Assembly: GCA_937928085.1 (NCBI GenBank)
Contig: CALFVU010000006.1
Span: forward strand, 285,426 to 349,425
DNA from: an uncultured bacterium
GTDB taxonomy: Bacteria > Spirochaetota > Leptospiria > Leptospirales > Leptonemataceae
Direction of reading: 5' to 3'
Length of the DNA: 64,000 nucleotides
Shown: one piece after another, positions 9,647 to 17,701 of the stretch
Numbering within the stretch: the first letter of the stretch is position 1
Layout of the letters: each line of letters opens with the position of its first letter
The notes under the pieces: generated by a model
What the model was told of the DNA's origin: nothing
Seen by the model: only the letters and a program-made list of their open reading frames with translations
The model's database searches: none
Made by a program: the position numbers and the translations under genes

Positions 9647-9916
9647 ATGATTACAGTCCGTTGTTATGTAAGAACAGCAGATAAAACAAAAAAAGCAGAG
9701 ATCGGGATTTCTCCTGAAGTTACAGTAGCGGATGTGATAGAAACTTGTCTTTCTAAATGGAAATTACCCACCGATGTAACCTATACTCTTGTAGATTTTA
9801 ATAAAAATCAAATACTTCCCCCTAATGAATACTTAACAAATTTAGGTATACAGGAAGGAACAATTTTAGAACTGCATCCCGTTTTAGAAGCTGGAAGTTA
9901 TGAATCCTATTCTTAA
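9647..9916 (+). CDS. Ubiquitin-like protein (YukD/Ubl beta-grasp type)
   Basis: A small 89-residue protein with a beta-grasp pattern: strand ITVRCYVR, a basic turn, strand AEIGISPEVTVADVI, one helix, then YTLVDFNKNQILPPNEYLTNLGIQEGTILELHPV. The last part (pre-strand P-x-x-x-L-x-x-x-G-I-x-x-G-x-x-L-x-L) is typical of ubiquitin-like and YukD proteins. The C-terminus ends in a single Gly followed by six residues, with no Gly-Gly. The frame is open from a TTG at 9638, but ATG 9647 gives the expected start. It overlaps the E2 gene by 17 bases. It is probably the modifier of the system; the overall fold call is firmer than the conjugation chemistry. Confidence 0.75.
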   Translation: MITVRCYVRTADKTKKAEIGISPEVTVADVIETCLSKWKLPTDVTYTLVDFNKNQILPPNEYLTNLGIQEGTILELHPVLEAGSYESYS

Positions 9917-10340
9917 AAGAAGAGAAAATGATCTCAAAAAACTTTATGAATTAGAAAATAAATATTCTTTTTTTAAAGTTCAAAATACAATTGGAACCCC
10001 ATTACAAAGCATCGAAATTTTTTTAGATTTAAGCCTACCTGTGTCAAAAACAAAAACACATAAAGGTTTTGTTGTTACCATAGAATTATCTGCAAAATAC
10101 CCTCTAGTCCCTCCGAAATTTATGATACAACCCGTAATCTATCATCCCCATATTTATGATTCAGGTACAATATGTATGGGAAATACCTGGATGGTTTCAA
10201 ATACTTTAGATCTCGAGGTGGAGCGGCTAATTCAACTCTTAACTTTTGATCCAAAATACATAAATCCTAATTCTTTAGTAAATTTTAGTGCATATCAATG
10301 GTATAAAAAAAATCAAAAAAAATTCTCTTTTGGTTTTTAA
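9900..10340 (+). CDS. E2-like ubiquitin-conjugating enzyme fold protein
   Basis: A 146-residue protein with the full E2 (UBC) layout. An N-terminal helix is followed by strands and YPLVPPKF, the E2 P-x-x-P strand end. Next come YHPHIYDSGTICMG, with HPH in place of the HPN motif and Cys92 at the catalytic position, then a Trp. The C-terminal helix region LIQLLTFDPKYINPNS-x-VN-x-x-A matches the LL-x-x-P-x-x-x-x-P...N-x-x-A signature of E2 enzymes. An active-site Cys is retained, so this is not a UEV-type inactive E2. It is tightly coupled to both neighbours, overlapping the Ubl gene by 17 bases and sharing one base with the E1 gene (TAATG). Confidence 0.87.
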   Translation: MNPILKRRENDLKKLYELENKYSFFKVQNTIGTPLQSIEIFLDLSLPVSKTKTHKGFVVTIELSAKYPLVPPKFMIQPVIYHPHIYDSGTICMGNTWMVSNTLDLEVERLIQLLTFDPKYINPNSLVNFSAYQWYKKNQKKFSFGF

Positions 10341-11419
10341 TGTTTATATCAGAAAAATATTTGCGACATCAACAAATCCATTGGCTTAGCCAAGAAGAGC
10401 TTTTCAAAAGCAAAGTTTTGATTGTTGGAGTTGGTGCTATTGGGAATGAACTTTTAAAAAATTTAGCACTCTTAGGTGTTGGATATATTTGTATTGTAGA
10501 TTTTGATGTAATTCAAATACATAATTTAACAAGAAGTGTACTTTTTACAAATGAAGATATAAATCAAAAAAAAGTAGAGGTTGCTAAAGAAAAAATAAAA
10601 AAAATAAATCCTGATATATGTGTAGAAAGTTATTTTGGGGATATTTACGATTTACCTTATTCTTTCTTTAAAAAATTTGATTGTATCTTTTCTACTGTGG
10701 ATAATTATGAGACAAGAATTCGCCTTCATCAATTAAGCTTTTTTAATCAAATTGATTTTTTTAACTCAGGTATTGATAGCCAATTTGTTTCTATAGATTT
10801 CTACCCTTATAGTAAAAATCGACTTTTATGTTTTGAATGCAATTTGGATCCTAAAATTTATCATAATATTCAAAAGCGATATTCTTGTGGTTGGATTCAA
10901 AAATATGCATATGAGCAAAAAAAAATTCCTACAACCATTCTTACAGCTTCCTTAAGTGCATCGATCCTTACTTCTGTTTTTGTTCATAAAAAAAGATACG
11001 AAGAGCCTTTTCGAATTTTTATAGATACAATATCTTGGAATTTTACCAATTTACAATTTTTAAAAAATTCTAACTGTTATTTTTGCAGCCAGTGGCAAAA
11101 TTATAAAGAAATTTCTAAAGATGAATTATACAATAAAATCAAAGAACTTCGTGAAGATACTACGATTTTTTGTAATGAGCCTATATTGATTTCTACTCAA
11201 TGTCTAAGATGTGGATTTTTTTACGAGTATTGGCAACTTTCTAGAAATTTTACTGAAAAAGACTTAAATTGTAAAGAATGCCATTTTGATAAAATAAAAA
11301 TCTTGGTAAAAGATAGTTTTTCTTTAGGAGAAACTTTAAGATTAAAATCATTGCAATGGAAGTTTTTGTATTATTTTGACCAAAAAGAAAACTCTATGGT
11401 ACTAGTCCCCAATGATTGA
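10340..11419 (+). CDS. E1-like (ThiF-family) Ubl-activating enzyme
   Basis: A 359-residue ThiF/E1 protein. The nucleotide loop GVGAIG (residues 30-35) is followed by the Asp pair of IVDFD (54/56), HNLTR with Arg65, and the STVDNYETR segment that matches the DN...R motif of E1 enzymes. Zinc ligands are CxxC 164/167 and CxxC 246/249. Cys183 in the crossover region is a candidate catalytic Cys for thioester formation. An extra zinc ribbon (CxxC 288/291 and 311/314) lies beyond the usual E1 core. It should adenylate the Ubl and pass it to the E2. Its place in an operon with E2 and JAB genes separates it from MoeB or ThiF of cofactor synthesis. Confidence 0.9.
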   Translation: MFISEKYLRHQQIHWLSQEELFKSKVLIVGVGAIGNELLKNLALLGVGYICIVDFDVIQIHNLTRSVLFTNEDINQKKVEVAKEKIKKINPDICVESYFGDIYDLPYSFFKKFDCIFSTVDNYETRIRLHQLSFFNQIDFFNSGIDSQFVSIDFYPYSKNRLLCFECNLDPKIYHNIQKRYSCGWIQKYAYEQKKIPTTILTASLSASILTSVFVHKKRYEEPFRIFIDTISWNFTNLQFLKNSNCYFCSQWQNYKEISKDELYNKIKELREDTTIFCNEPILISTQCLRCGFFYEYWQLSRNFTEKDLNCKECHFDKIKILVKDSFSLGETLRLKSLQWKFLYYFDQKENSMVLVPND

Positions 11420-11963
11420 ATGGAAAGAAGAACAATCAGATGTTGATATTTTAGATTTTGATTCTTTTGATTTTATAAAATATAAATTCAATAAAAACAT
11501 AATTCTGCCTTATTTAGAAAATGATTTTCGAATTTTTTGTGTTGAAAAAGAATGGCATCATATGTGGGAATATGGTGCAACTTCCGAGAATGAGTTAGGG
11601 GGGTTGCTTTTAGGAAATGTTTTTCTTTATAAAAAAAAATATATTCGAGTCATTGATCAAATCCTTTACAATCAAGACTATCATCATTCCAAAACTCATT
11701 TAATTTTAAATTCTTCTTTATGGCAAAATGCGAATCAATTTTTGTTTGATTCACAAGGAAAACAAATCAAAACTGTTTTAGGATGGTTTCATACCCATCC
11801 GAATTTTTTACCGTTTTTTTCTACAACAGATAGAAAAACACAAGAAATTTTTGATTTTCCTTTTTCGATAGGCATTGTGTTTAATCCCATTTCAAAAACA
11901 TACACCATTTATGAAAAAAAAGAATCTATTTTATATGAAAAATCTATAATTTTAATTTCGTAA
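11412..11963 (+). CDS. JAB/JAMM-type metal-dependent isopeptidase
   Basis: A 183-residue JAB/MPN-domain protein with complete zinc and catalytic motifs: Glu61 in ELGGLLLG, His127 and His129 in GWFHTHP, then Ser137 and Asp140 after exactly seven intervening residues (H-x-H-x7-S-x2-D). Such enzymes remove ubiquitin-like modifiers or process Ubl precursors. The first 40 residues are acidic with no known motif. It overlaps the E1 gene by 8 bases and closes the operon. About 100 bases with no clear terminator separate it from pdxJ. Confidence 0.9.
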   Translation: MIEWKEEQSDVDILDFDSFDFIKYKFNKNIILPYLENDFRIFCVEKEWHHMWEYGATSENELGGLLLGNVFLYKKKYIRVIDQILYNQDYHHSKTHLILNSSLWQNANQFLFDSQGKQIKTVLGWFHTHPNFLPFFSTTDRKTQEIFDFPFSIGIVFNPISKTYTIYEKKESILYEKSIILIS

Positions 11964-12062
11964 TTTTTAAAACTGATAAAACATAAACTGATATTAATTA
12001 AAAAATAAAACGTTTTTTTAATTTCTATTGCAGGATTCATTTAATAAAAATTTTCGTTCTAT

Positions 12063-12788
12063 ATGAGATCCTTGTCTGTAAATCTTGATCACATTGCCAC
12101 ATTAAGAGAAGTTCGAAAAACATTTTATCCTTCAATAACTACAGCGTACTCAATTTGTGAACTTGCGGGTGCTGATGGTATTACCGTACATCTTCGAGGA
12201 GATCGAAGACACATTCAAAATCAAGATGTAAAGATCTTAAGAACAATTTCTTTATTGCCATTAACTTTAGAAATGGCACCTACACAAGAAATGCTGAATA
12301 TAGCAAAAGAAATCAAACCCGACAAAGTTACTCTTGTACCCGAACGACCGATTGAACTTACAACAGAAGGAGGATTAGACCTAACACAAAATGTGGATCA
12401 TTTAAAAAAAGTGATTGATACATTAAAAGAAAGTAAAATTCGAGTATGTTTATTTTTAGAGCCAGACCTTAAAGCAATTGAAAAAGCAAAAACTTTAGAG
12501 GTAGACGCTGTAGAAATTCATACCGGAAAATATTCTTTATATTTTAACGAAAAAAAATGGGATTTATTCGAAGAAGAATTAATCAAAATTCAAGAATCAG
12601 TAGTTTTAGGAAAATCTTTAGGTTTGGTTATGAACGTTGGTCATGGTTTACATTATCAAAATATAAAACCAATAGCAAATATATCTGATATTCATGAATT
12701 TTCCATAGGACACTCCATCGTAAGTTATGCAGTTTTTGTAGGGTTAGAAAAAGCAATTCGAGAAATGTTAAATCTAATCAAAACTTAA
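12063..12788 (+). CDS. pdxJ: Pyridoxine 5'-phosphate synthase PdxJ
   Basis: PdxJ closes the ring of pyridoxine 5'-phosphate in the DXP-dependent vitamin B6 pathway. It has 241 residues, a normal length. The N-terminus SVNLDHIATLR, the ITVHLRGDRRHIQ motif, KPDKVTLVPE, VDAVEIHTGKY and the C-terminal NVGHGLHY and SIGHSIVSYAVF segments are all family landmarks. The start has no Shine-Dalgarno. Only one base separates it from the CHAT gene, so the two are likely co-transcribed. Confidence 0.95.
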   Translation: MRSLSVNLDHIATLREVRKTFYPSITTAYSICELAGADGITVHLRGDRRHIQNQDVKILRTISLLPLTLEMAPTQEMLNIAKEIKPDKVTLVPERPIELTTEGGLDLTQNVDHLKKVIDTLKESKIRVCLFLEPDLKAIEKAKTLEVDAVEIHTGKYSLYFNEKKWDLFEEELIKIQESVVLGKSLGLVMNVGHGLHYQNIKPIANISDIHEFSIGHSIVSYAVFVGLEKAIREMLNLIKT

Positions 12789-12789
12789 C

Positions 12790-14574
12790 ATGGAACTTAT
12801 TCATCTTATTATTGATAAAGTAAAAGATGTTTTTGTATTTAATTTAATTGAAGGTTCTGTTCCTTCTCGATACTTGCATTATCAGGTAAGTACAACTAAA
12901 AATTTTATAGAAGAATTTATTAAAGAAATTAATAACTTAAATCATTTAGTTCTCTCTTTACATAAAATCGAAAAAGATACTTCAATTCAAATCATTAACA
13001 AATTAAAAATTATATCAGAAACATTTTTTGTAGAATTCTTTCCAGAAGAAATCATAAAAAAAATTCGCTTAACGCAGGAAGGATATTTATTTTTTCATTT
13101 AGATTCCAATTTATCTCATATTCCATGGGAGCTTTTGTATGATGGTACTTCTTTTTTAGGGGATAAATTTCGCATAGGAAGAAGTATAGATGGAAGTTGG
13201 AGAGAAAAACAACAAGTCCAAAAACATAAATTAAAAATTTTGATCATTACGAATCCTACAGAAGATCTTTTGGAGGCAGAAGAAGAAGGAACTATTTTAT
13301 TCGATACATTAAATTCCGAAATCCTCAGCGATGTGATTGAATTGCAAATGTATACTGGGAAAAGGGTAACAAAATTAAAACTTTTATCAGAGCTACAAAA
13401 TTTCGATATCTTACATTATGCAGGTCATGTGGTTTATGATAAAGAAATACCTTTGGGCGGTATATTACTTTCCGAAGGAGAGGTTTTATCAGGAAAAGAA
13501 ATTCAGAAATTGTCAAAAACTCCATCTTTGGTATTTTTCAATGCTTGTAGAAGTGCTATTGCTGAATCCAATATTGGGCTTGCTTACTCTTTTTTAAAAG
13601 CTGGAGTAGTGAACTATATTGGTACAAATTGGAACATTCCAGATTCAAAACAAACAATTGAATTTGCAGTAAATTTCTATCGTTGTTTATTTGATGAAAG
13701 AACAATCGGAGATGCTTTGTTTGAATCTCGTAAATATTCTCGAGAAGCAAATGAGATTCATAATTTATTATGGGCTTCTTATAGTTTATATGGAAACCCA
13801 ATCATCAAATTTTTTAAAAATCCAGAAAAAAAAACATATGAAGCTATTCGAACAGATTGGAATTTAAAAAAAGTTTTAAAAGAATTTCCAACTTTTATTT
13901 CTTTACCCTACAAAGAATTTACTTTTGAAAAAGAAGATGTTTTTTATTTGTTTATTTGTTTTAAAAGACTGATCATTACTGTGTCTGGAATAATTTTAGA
14001 ATCTTATAAAACATTAGACTTAAAACTTACTGATATTATTGATGAAATTTCTAAAAAAAATTTTCAAGAAGAAAAAAAAGACGATTATACAAATCTTAAT
14101 CAATTAATCGAAACTAGTTTGATGTATTCTAAAAGAATTCATTTAATTAATTTTCAGATTCCTGTTTTGCCATTAGTAAAATCTTTTCTTTTACATTATG
14201 AAGATATCCAGAGAATGCTAAAAATTACTGAAGAGTTTCTTTATAGTAAAGAAAAAGAATTACAAGAAGAAATCCAAACAATTACGATAAGCTTTCAATA
14301 TTTATTAGAAAATTTATTTATTGATTTTTCTATCCTTTCTCGAATTCAATTTTTTTTTAATAATGGAACACAATTTCCTTGCATTCTTTTTAAAGGACTT
14401 GAAGAAAAACCCTATTATGTTTTACCGATTTTTAAAGAGGATGAATCACTAAAAAAATTTTTAGAAGATCATATTGGAGAAGTTTGTATGATGATTGATG
14501 ATTTTTATTTAAGTTTAAAAAATTATTTAGAGTATGAACCAATCTCTAAAAGTTTTATTTTTAAAATTATATGA
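12790..14574 (+). CDS. CHAT-domain (caspase-like) protein
   Basis: A 594-residue protein. Residues about 1-100 are a helical N-terminal part. Residues about 105-340 form a CHAT domain: HIPWELLYDG, the strand LKILIITNP, the catalytic His in HYAGH (His213), the catalytic Cys in FFNACRSA (Cys253), then LAYSFLKAGVVNYIGTNW and LLWASYSLYGNP, all typical of CHAT proteases. Residues 340-594 are helical and unrecognised. CHAT proteases are known in death-like and defence systems, often with sensor partners. Its position just beyond a ubiquitin-like operon is suggestive only, because the intervening gene is pdxJ. Confidence 0.85.
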   Translation: MELIHLIIDKVKDVFVFNLIEGSVPSRYLHYQVSTTKNFIEEFIKEINNLNHLVLSLHKIEKDTSIQIINKLKIISETFFVEFFPEEIIKKIRLTQEGYLFFHLDSNLSHIPWELLYDGTSFLGDKFRIGRSIDGSWREKQQVQKHKLKILIITNPTEDLLEAEEEGTILFDTLNSEILSDVIELQMYTGKRVTKLKLLSELQNFDILHYAGHVVYDKEIPLGGILLSEGEVLSGKEIQKLSKTPSLVFFNACRSAIAESNIGLAYSFLKAGVVNYIGTNWNIPDSKQTIEFAVNFYRCLFDERTIGDALFESRKYSREANEIHNLLWASYSLYGNPIIKFFKNPEKKTYEAIRTDWNLKKVLKEFPTFISLPYKEFTFEKEDVFYLFICFKRLIITVSGIILESYKTLDLKLTDIIDEISKKNFQEEKKDDYTNLNQLIETSLMYSKRIHLINFQIPVLPLVKSFLLHYEDIQRMLKITEEFLYSKEKELQEEIQTITISFQYLLENLFIDFSILSRIQFFFNNGTQFPCILFKGLEEKPYYVLPIFKEDESLKKFLEDHIGEVCMMIDDFYLSLKNYLEYEPISKSFIFKII

Positions 14575-15359
14575 ATTTCAGTTATTGCCAAAATCAATTT
14601 TCTTGTTTTAGTTGCTGTGGATTGACGAATTTTAATTTATCATATTCTCAAATAGTACAAATTTTAATTGTACGAACAAAAGAGTTTCAATCACTTCCTG
14701 AAATCAAAAGAGAGTTGCTTTTACGTTATCGATGGCAAAGAGAACATAAAGAAAAATTCTTTCCACGTTATGACAAAGAAATTTATATCTGTCCTTTCTT
14801 AGGTTTCATAAAAGAAGATAAAATAGGATGTATGATACATCCTACAATAACAAACGAGAGTAGTCTTCAGGACGTTTCTTTTTATAAAAGTCGTATATGT
14901 TTGGAGTATAATTGTTATGTTAAGGATCAAGACAATGATCGTTTATATTTTGATTTTATTACGAAAGTGGTCTCTTCTAAGTTTTCTAAAAAAAATTTAA
15001 AAAAGTTTTTTAAAGGGGAAGAACCTATTCCAGAAAAGTTTTATCAAACATTTTTATATTCTCGCCTGATTGCTGATTCTATATTATATAAATTTATTGT
15101 ACATTATTTTGATTTGCAACAATTAAACAAAAATCAAAGATTATATTTTTTTTTATTTTATATTGTTTGTTTTCGATTACAACAAAAATTTTTTGTTAGC
15201 TCTTTCGAAATCAATTACCTAAACTTTTCTTTACAAAGTTTTGAAGATAATTTAAAAATGTTATTGCCTGAATTAGAAAATAAAAAAAATTTTATAAAAA
15301 AATATAAAATGTTTTTAAAGCAAAATTATGTTAATCCAGATTCATCCAGTGAATCCTGA
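14571..15359 (+). CDS. Cys-rich metal-cluster-binding-like protein (YkgJ-type pattern)
   Basis: A 262-residue protein overlapping the CHAT gene as ATGA. The first 110 residues carry a Cys pattern, C-x5-C-x2-CC, later CPFL, GCMIHP and CLEYNC, similar to the zinc or iron-sulfur cluster domain of YkgJ-family proteins. The remainder is aromatic, helical and unrecognised. There is no signal peptide or membrane segment. Its end overlaps the next gene by 32 bases. The metal-binding reading rests on spacing only, and the function is unknown. Co-expression with the CHAT gene is likely. Confidence 0.55.
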   Translation: MNFSYCQNQFSCFSCCGLTNFNLSYSQIVQILIVRTKEFQSLPEIKRELLLRYRWQREHKEKFFPRYDKEIYICPFLGFIKEDKIGCMIHPTITNESSLQDVSFYKSRICLEYNCYVKDQDNDRLYFDFITKVVSSKFSKKNLKKFFKGEEPIPEKFYQTFLYSRLIADSILYKFIVHYFDLQQLNKNQRLYFFLFYIVCFRLQQKFFVSSFEINYLNFSLQSFEDNLKMLLPELENKKNFIKKYKMFLKQNYVNPDSSSES

Positions 15360-15966
15360 AAAGCGAATTCTAAAAAAAATAGCAGATAACTTAAAAAAAG
15401 GAAAAATTTATATATTCCCTACAGATACCGTTTATGCTTTTGTTTGTGGTTTTGATCAACCAAAAGCAATTGAACAATTGTATAAAATTAAAAATATGGA
15501 CGAAAAACAATATTTAAGTTTAATTTGTAAAGATATTTCTATGGCAGGTAAATATGCACGTTTTATTCCCGATGAAGTATTTAAATTTATGAAGTCTCAT
15601 ACTCCTGGTCCTTATACGTTTATTTTACCAGCAAGTAAAGAAATGAATCGTAGGGGAATGGGAAAAAGAAAAGAAGTGGGGATTCGTTTTATCAAAAGTC
15701 CTTTGTTTACTATGCTTTTTGAAGTAGGAGAAATTGAAACTCCTTTCATCTCTACTTCTGTAAGAGAAGTAGAAGCCTATGTTACTCATCCTGAGGTTTT
15801 GGATAAAGTTTATGGGCATTTAGTAGAAGCTGTGATCGATGGTGGACCAAGAAAAAATTTGTATAGTACAATTATAGATTGTACGGACGGAATGAAAATC
15901 ATTCGAAAAGGAAAAGGTGAAGTTCCTGAATTAGGATATTTTCCAGAGATGTTTGAAAGAGAATAA
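15328..15966 (+). CDS. YrdC/Sua5/YciO-family protein (threonylcarbamoyl-AMP synthase-like)
   Basis: A 212-residue YrdC-fold protein. It begins with IHPVNPEKRIL, the YciO-type N-terminus, which supports the ATG at 15328 despite a 32-base overlap with the previous gene. Next come IYIFPTDTVYAFVCG (the K-x-R-x-x nucleotide/threonine pocket start), IKNMDEKQYLSLI, HTPGPYTFILPA and GIRFIKSP, then PFISTSVR. Proteins of this family either make threonylcarbamoyl-AMP for tRNA t6A or, as YciO, are close paralogs of uncertain role. The N-terminus favours the YciO branch. The thioesterase gene follows after 2 bases. Confidence 0.85.
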   Translation: MLIQIHPVNPEKRILKKIADNLKKGKIYIFPTDTVYAFVCGFDQPKAIEQLYKIKNMDEKQYLSLICKDISMAGKYARFIPDEVFKFMKSHTPGPYTFILPASKEMNRRGMGKRKEVGIRFIKSPLFTMLFEVGEIETPFISTSVREVEAYVTHPEVLDKVYGHLVEAVIDGGPRKNLYSTIIDCTDGMKIIRKGKGEVPELGYFPEMFERE

Positions 15967-15968
15967 CA

Positions 15969-16364
15969 ATGAAAGCTTCTATAACTTACCGAGTTCCATA
16001 TGGAGATATAGACAAAATGGGCTATGTTTATTATGCTAACTATTTTCGATATTTTGAGATGCTAAGAAATGAATTAATACGGTTTTCTACTGTTTCTTAC
16101 AAAGAAATAGAAAATTCTTATGGATTAATGTTTCCCGTATTAGATGCGTATTGTGAGTATCTTTATCCTGCAAAATATGATGATGTAATTCGAGTCGAAG
16201 GTTGGGTATCAAAAATAGAAGCAAATCGATTTCAAATTTCTTATCAAATTTTTAATCAAGAAGATCAAAAATTAGTTTTAGGGTATACAAATCATATATG
16301 TTTATCTTTAGAAGGAAAACCAAGAAAGTTACCTGAATTTATAAAAAAGCTTTTACATAATTAA
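15969..16364 (+). CDS. Acyl-CoA thioesterase, YbgC/FadM hotdog family
   Basis: A 131-residue hotdog-fold thioesterase. The N-terminal VPYGDIDKMGYVYYANYFRYFEM matches the 4HBT/YbgC motif (D-x-D-x-x-G-x-V-x-x-x-x-Y), with the catalytic Asp at DIDKMG. The central helix and strands are typical. It should hydrolyse acyl-CoA or acyl-ACP in the cytoplasm; the exact substrate cannot be told. It follows the YrdC-like gene closely. Its TAA stop overlaps the stop of the convergent transglutaminase-like gene within a shared TTAA. Confidence 0.85.
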   Translation: MKASITYRVPYGDIDKMGYVYYANYFRYFEMLRNELIRFSTVSYKEIENSYGLMFPVLDAYCEYLYPAKYDDVIRVEGWVSKIEANRFQISYQIFNQEDQKLVLGYTNHICLSLEGKPRKLPEFIKKLLHN

Positions 16365-17068
16365 ATTTCTGTTCGAAGATCACCTCTTAGATTTCGCCTT
16401 TTTGTTAAATTAGGATAAAATTCTAATAATCCTTTTAATACAGTTTCGTAAGGAAAATCTGGAAAGCTTCCCCGTTCTCGAATATATTCCATAAATTTAT
16501 GATTTTTAGAATTGAATTCTTGAAAGATACTATCTTTTGTACCATCAAAATCCAAAGGTTCTACATTAAATTTTTCGCATAATTCTTTATCAAAAGCAGG
16601 TGTTGCTTTAATCCAAATTCCTGAATAACTAAAATCTTCAAAAATAAAAATCTCTGAATAACCATGAAAAGCAAAAATATCGGTGTTTAAAAACTGTAAA
16701 AATCGTTCGCTTGAAAGATGATTTTTTACATCAGCAAAACCTATTTTCGATGGAAAACCTAATTTTCTTGCTACCGTACAAAATGCGATGGCTTTAGGAA
16801 TACAAAATGTTTTTTTTAAATACACAATATACGAAGCTTTATAGTATTTTTTATGAATTTTAAAATGATAAGGATTATAAAGAATTTTATCACGAATCCA
16901 ATAATAAAAGAAAATTAGATTTTCTAAAGGATTTAAGTCTTTCTGAAAATGTTGTTGAAAAAACGTTTCAAATTCAGGGTGATTATAATCAAAATAATAC
17001 GTTGGTTGTGTATAAATTATCCATTCTTCTTTAGAGAGATTCATTTTTGATTGATGAAAAGATTTCAT
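16361..17068 (-). CDS. Transglutaminase-like domain protein
   Basis: A 235-residue cytoplasmic protein with the papain-like transglutaminase triad in order: Cys89 in KKTFCIPKAIAFCTVARKLGF, His135 in FHGYSEIFIF and Asp150 in KATPAFD. The RKLGFPSKIGF stretch after the Cys is the usual GxPAR-like turn. No signal peptide is visible, so an intracellular protease or amidase role is more likely than cell-wall cross-linking. It faces the preceding cluster and shares the TTAA stop. Transglutaminase-like enzymes occur with some bacterial Ubl systems, but orientation and distance make a link here unproven. Confidence 0.75.
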   Translation of the reverse strand: MKSFHQSKMNLSKEEWIIYTQPTYYFDYNHPEFETFFQQHFQKDLNPLENLIFFYYWIRDKILYNPYHFKIHKKYYKASYIVYLKKTFCIPKAIAFCTVARKLGFPSKIGFADVKNHLSSERFLQFLNTDIFAFHGYSEIFIFEDFSYSGIWIKATPAFDKELCEKFNVEPLDFDGTKDSIFQEFNSKNHKFMEYIRERGSFPDFPYETVLKGLLEFYPNLTKRRNLRGDLRTEI

Positions 17069-17124
17069 AGATTATAGAAAAATAAAATTGATTTTTTTGT
17101 CAATTTTAAAATCATAAAATATTA

Positions 17125-17322
17125 ATGGAAGTAATAGTTTTTGACGATAATAGAATTGTGAATTTACAAGAAAAATGGAAAAGAATTCAACTATATAAAG
17201 AAGTTTTAGATAGCACTATAAGAGATGTTTATGAAGAATTACAAACAAGTAAAGAAAAAAAACACAAAGCAGATGTTCAAAATAGAAAAAATCACTTGAT
17301 TCAAAAATTTAAAGAAAAATAA
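17125..17322 (+). CDS. Small coiled-coil hypothetical protein
   Basis: A 65-residue charged protein that begins MEVIVFDDNRIVNLQEKWKR and continues as one long Lys/Glu-rich helix with heptad-like hydrophobics. No known motif is visible. It lies four bases before the STAS gene on the same strand, so it is probably its operon partner. A TAAAAT hexamer ends 4 bases before the ATG, suggesting a very short or absent leader. It is believed to be real because of context and codon use. Function unknown. Confidence 0.6.
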   Translation: MEVIVFDDNRIVNLQEKWKRIQLYKEVLDSTIRDVYEELQTSKEKKHKADVQNRKNHLIQKFKEK

Positions 17323-17335
17323 AAGAATGATTTTT

Positions 17336-17701
17336 ATGGAAGAATTTATTCTTCATAATTTAGAGAATGTTACATTAAAAGAATACCCTAACTATTATTT
17401 ATTAGAACCAAAAGCAAGATTAGATTTATCTTTTTCTGAAAATTTCTTTATAGAAACGATTAATTTTATAACTTCTAATCCTAAAAACATTATTTTGAAC
17501 ATGAAAGAAGTTCCTTACATCTCATCTTCTGGTATAAAAGCCATACTAAAGTTAAAACAATATTTGGATGTAAGAGGTTATAAAATTTCATTATATCATC
17601 TTCTCCCGGAAGTGCAAAAAATAATCCATATATCGGAACTTTCCAATTTGCTTCCTATTTTCGATACTTTAGAACAAAGCATTGAGTATCTTAAAAAATA
17701 A
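17336..17701 (+). CDS. STAS-domain protein (anti-sigma factor antagonist type)
   Basis: About 121 residues forming a single STAS domain. The strand NIILNMKEVPYISSSGIKAIL contains the phosphorylation-site serine region D/N-x-x-x-V-x-x-I-x-S-S-G found in SpoIIAA/RsbV proteins. Such proteins bind anti-sigma kinases in partner-switching control. No partner kinase or sigma factor is in the window. An in-frame ATG at 17327 would add three residues. The 3' end overlaps the glycosyltransferase gene by 20 bases. Confidence 0.85.
   Translation: MEEFILHNLENVTLKEYPNYYLLEPKARLDLSFSENFFIETINFITSNPKNIILNMKEVPYISSSGIKAILKLKQYLDVRGYKISLYHLLPEVQKIIHISELSNLLPIFDTLEQSIEYLKK

Noticed and set aside
16361..17068. 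Transglutaminase-like gene as a member of the ubiquitin-like system
   Set aside because: It is on the opposite strand and 4.4 kb from the operon, so a functional tie is not supported by arrangement.
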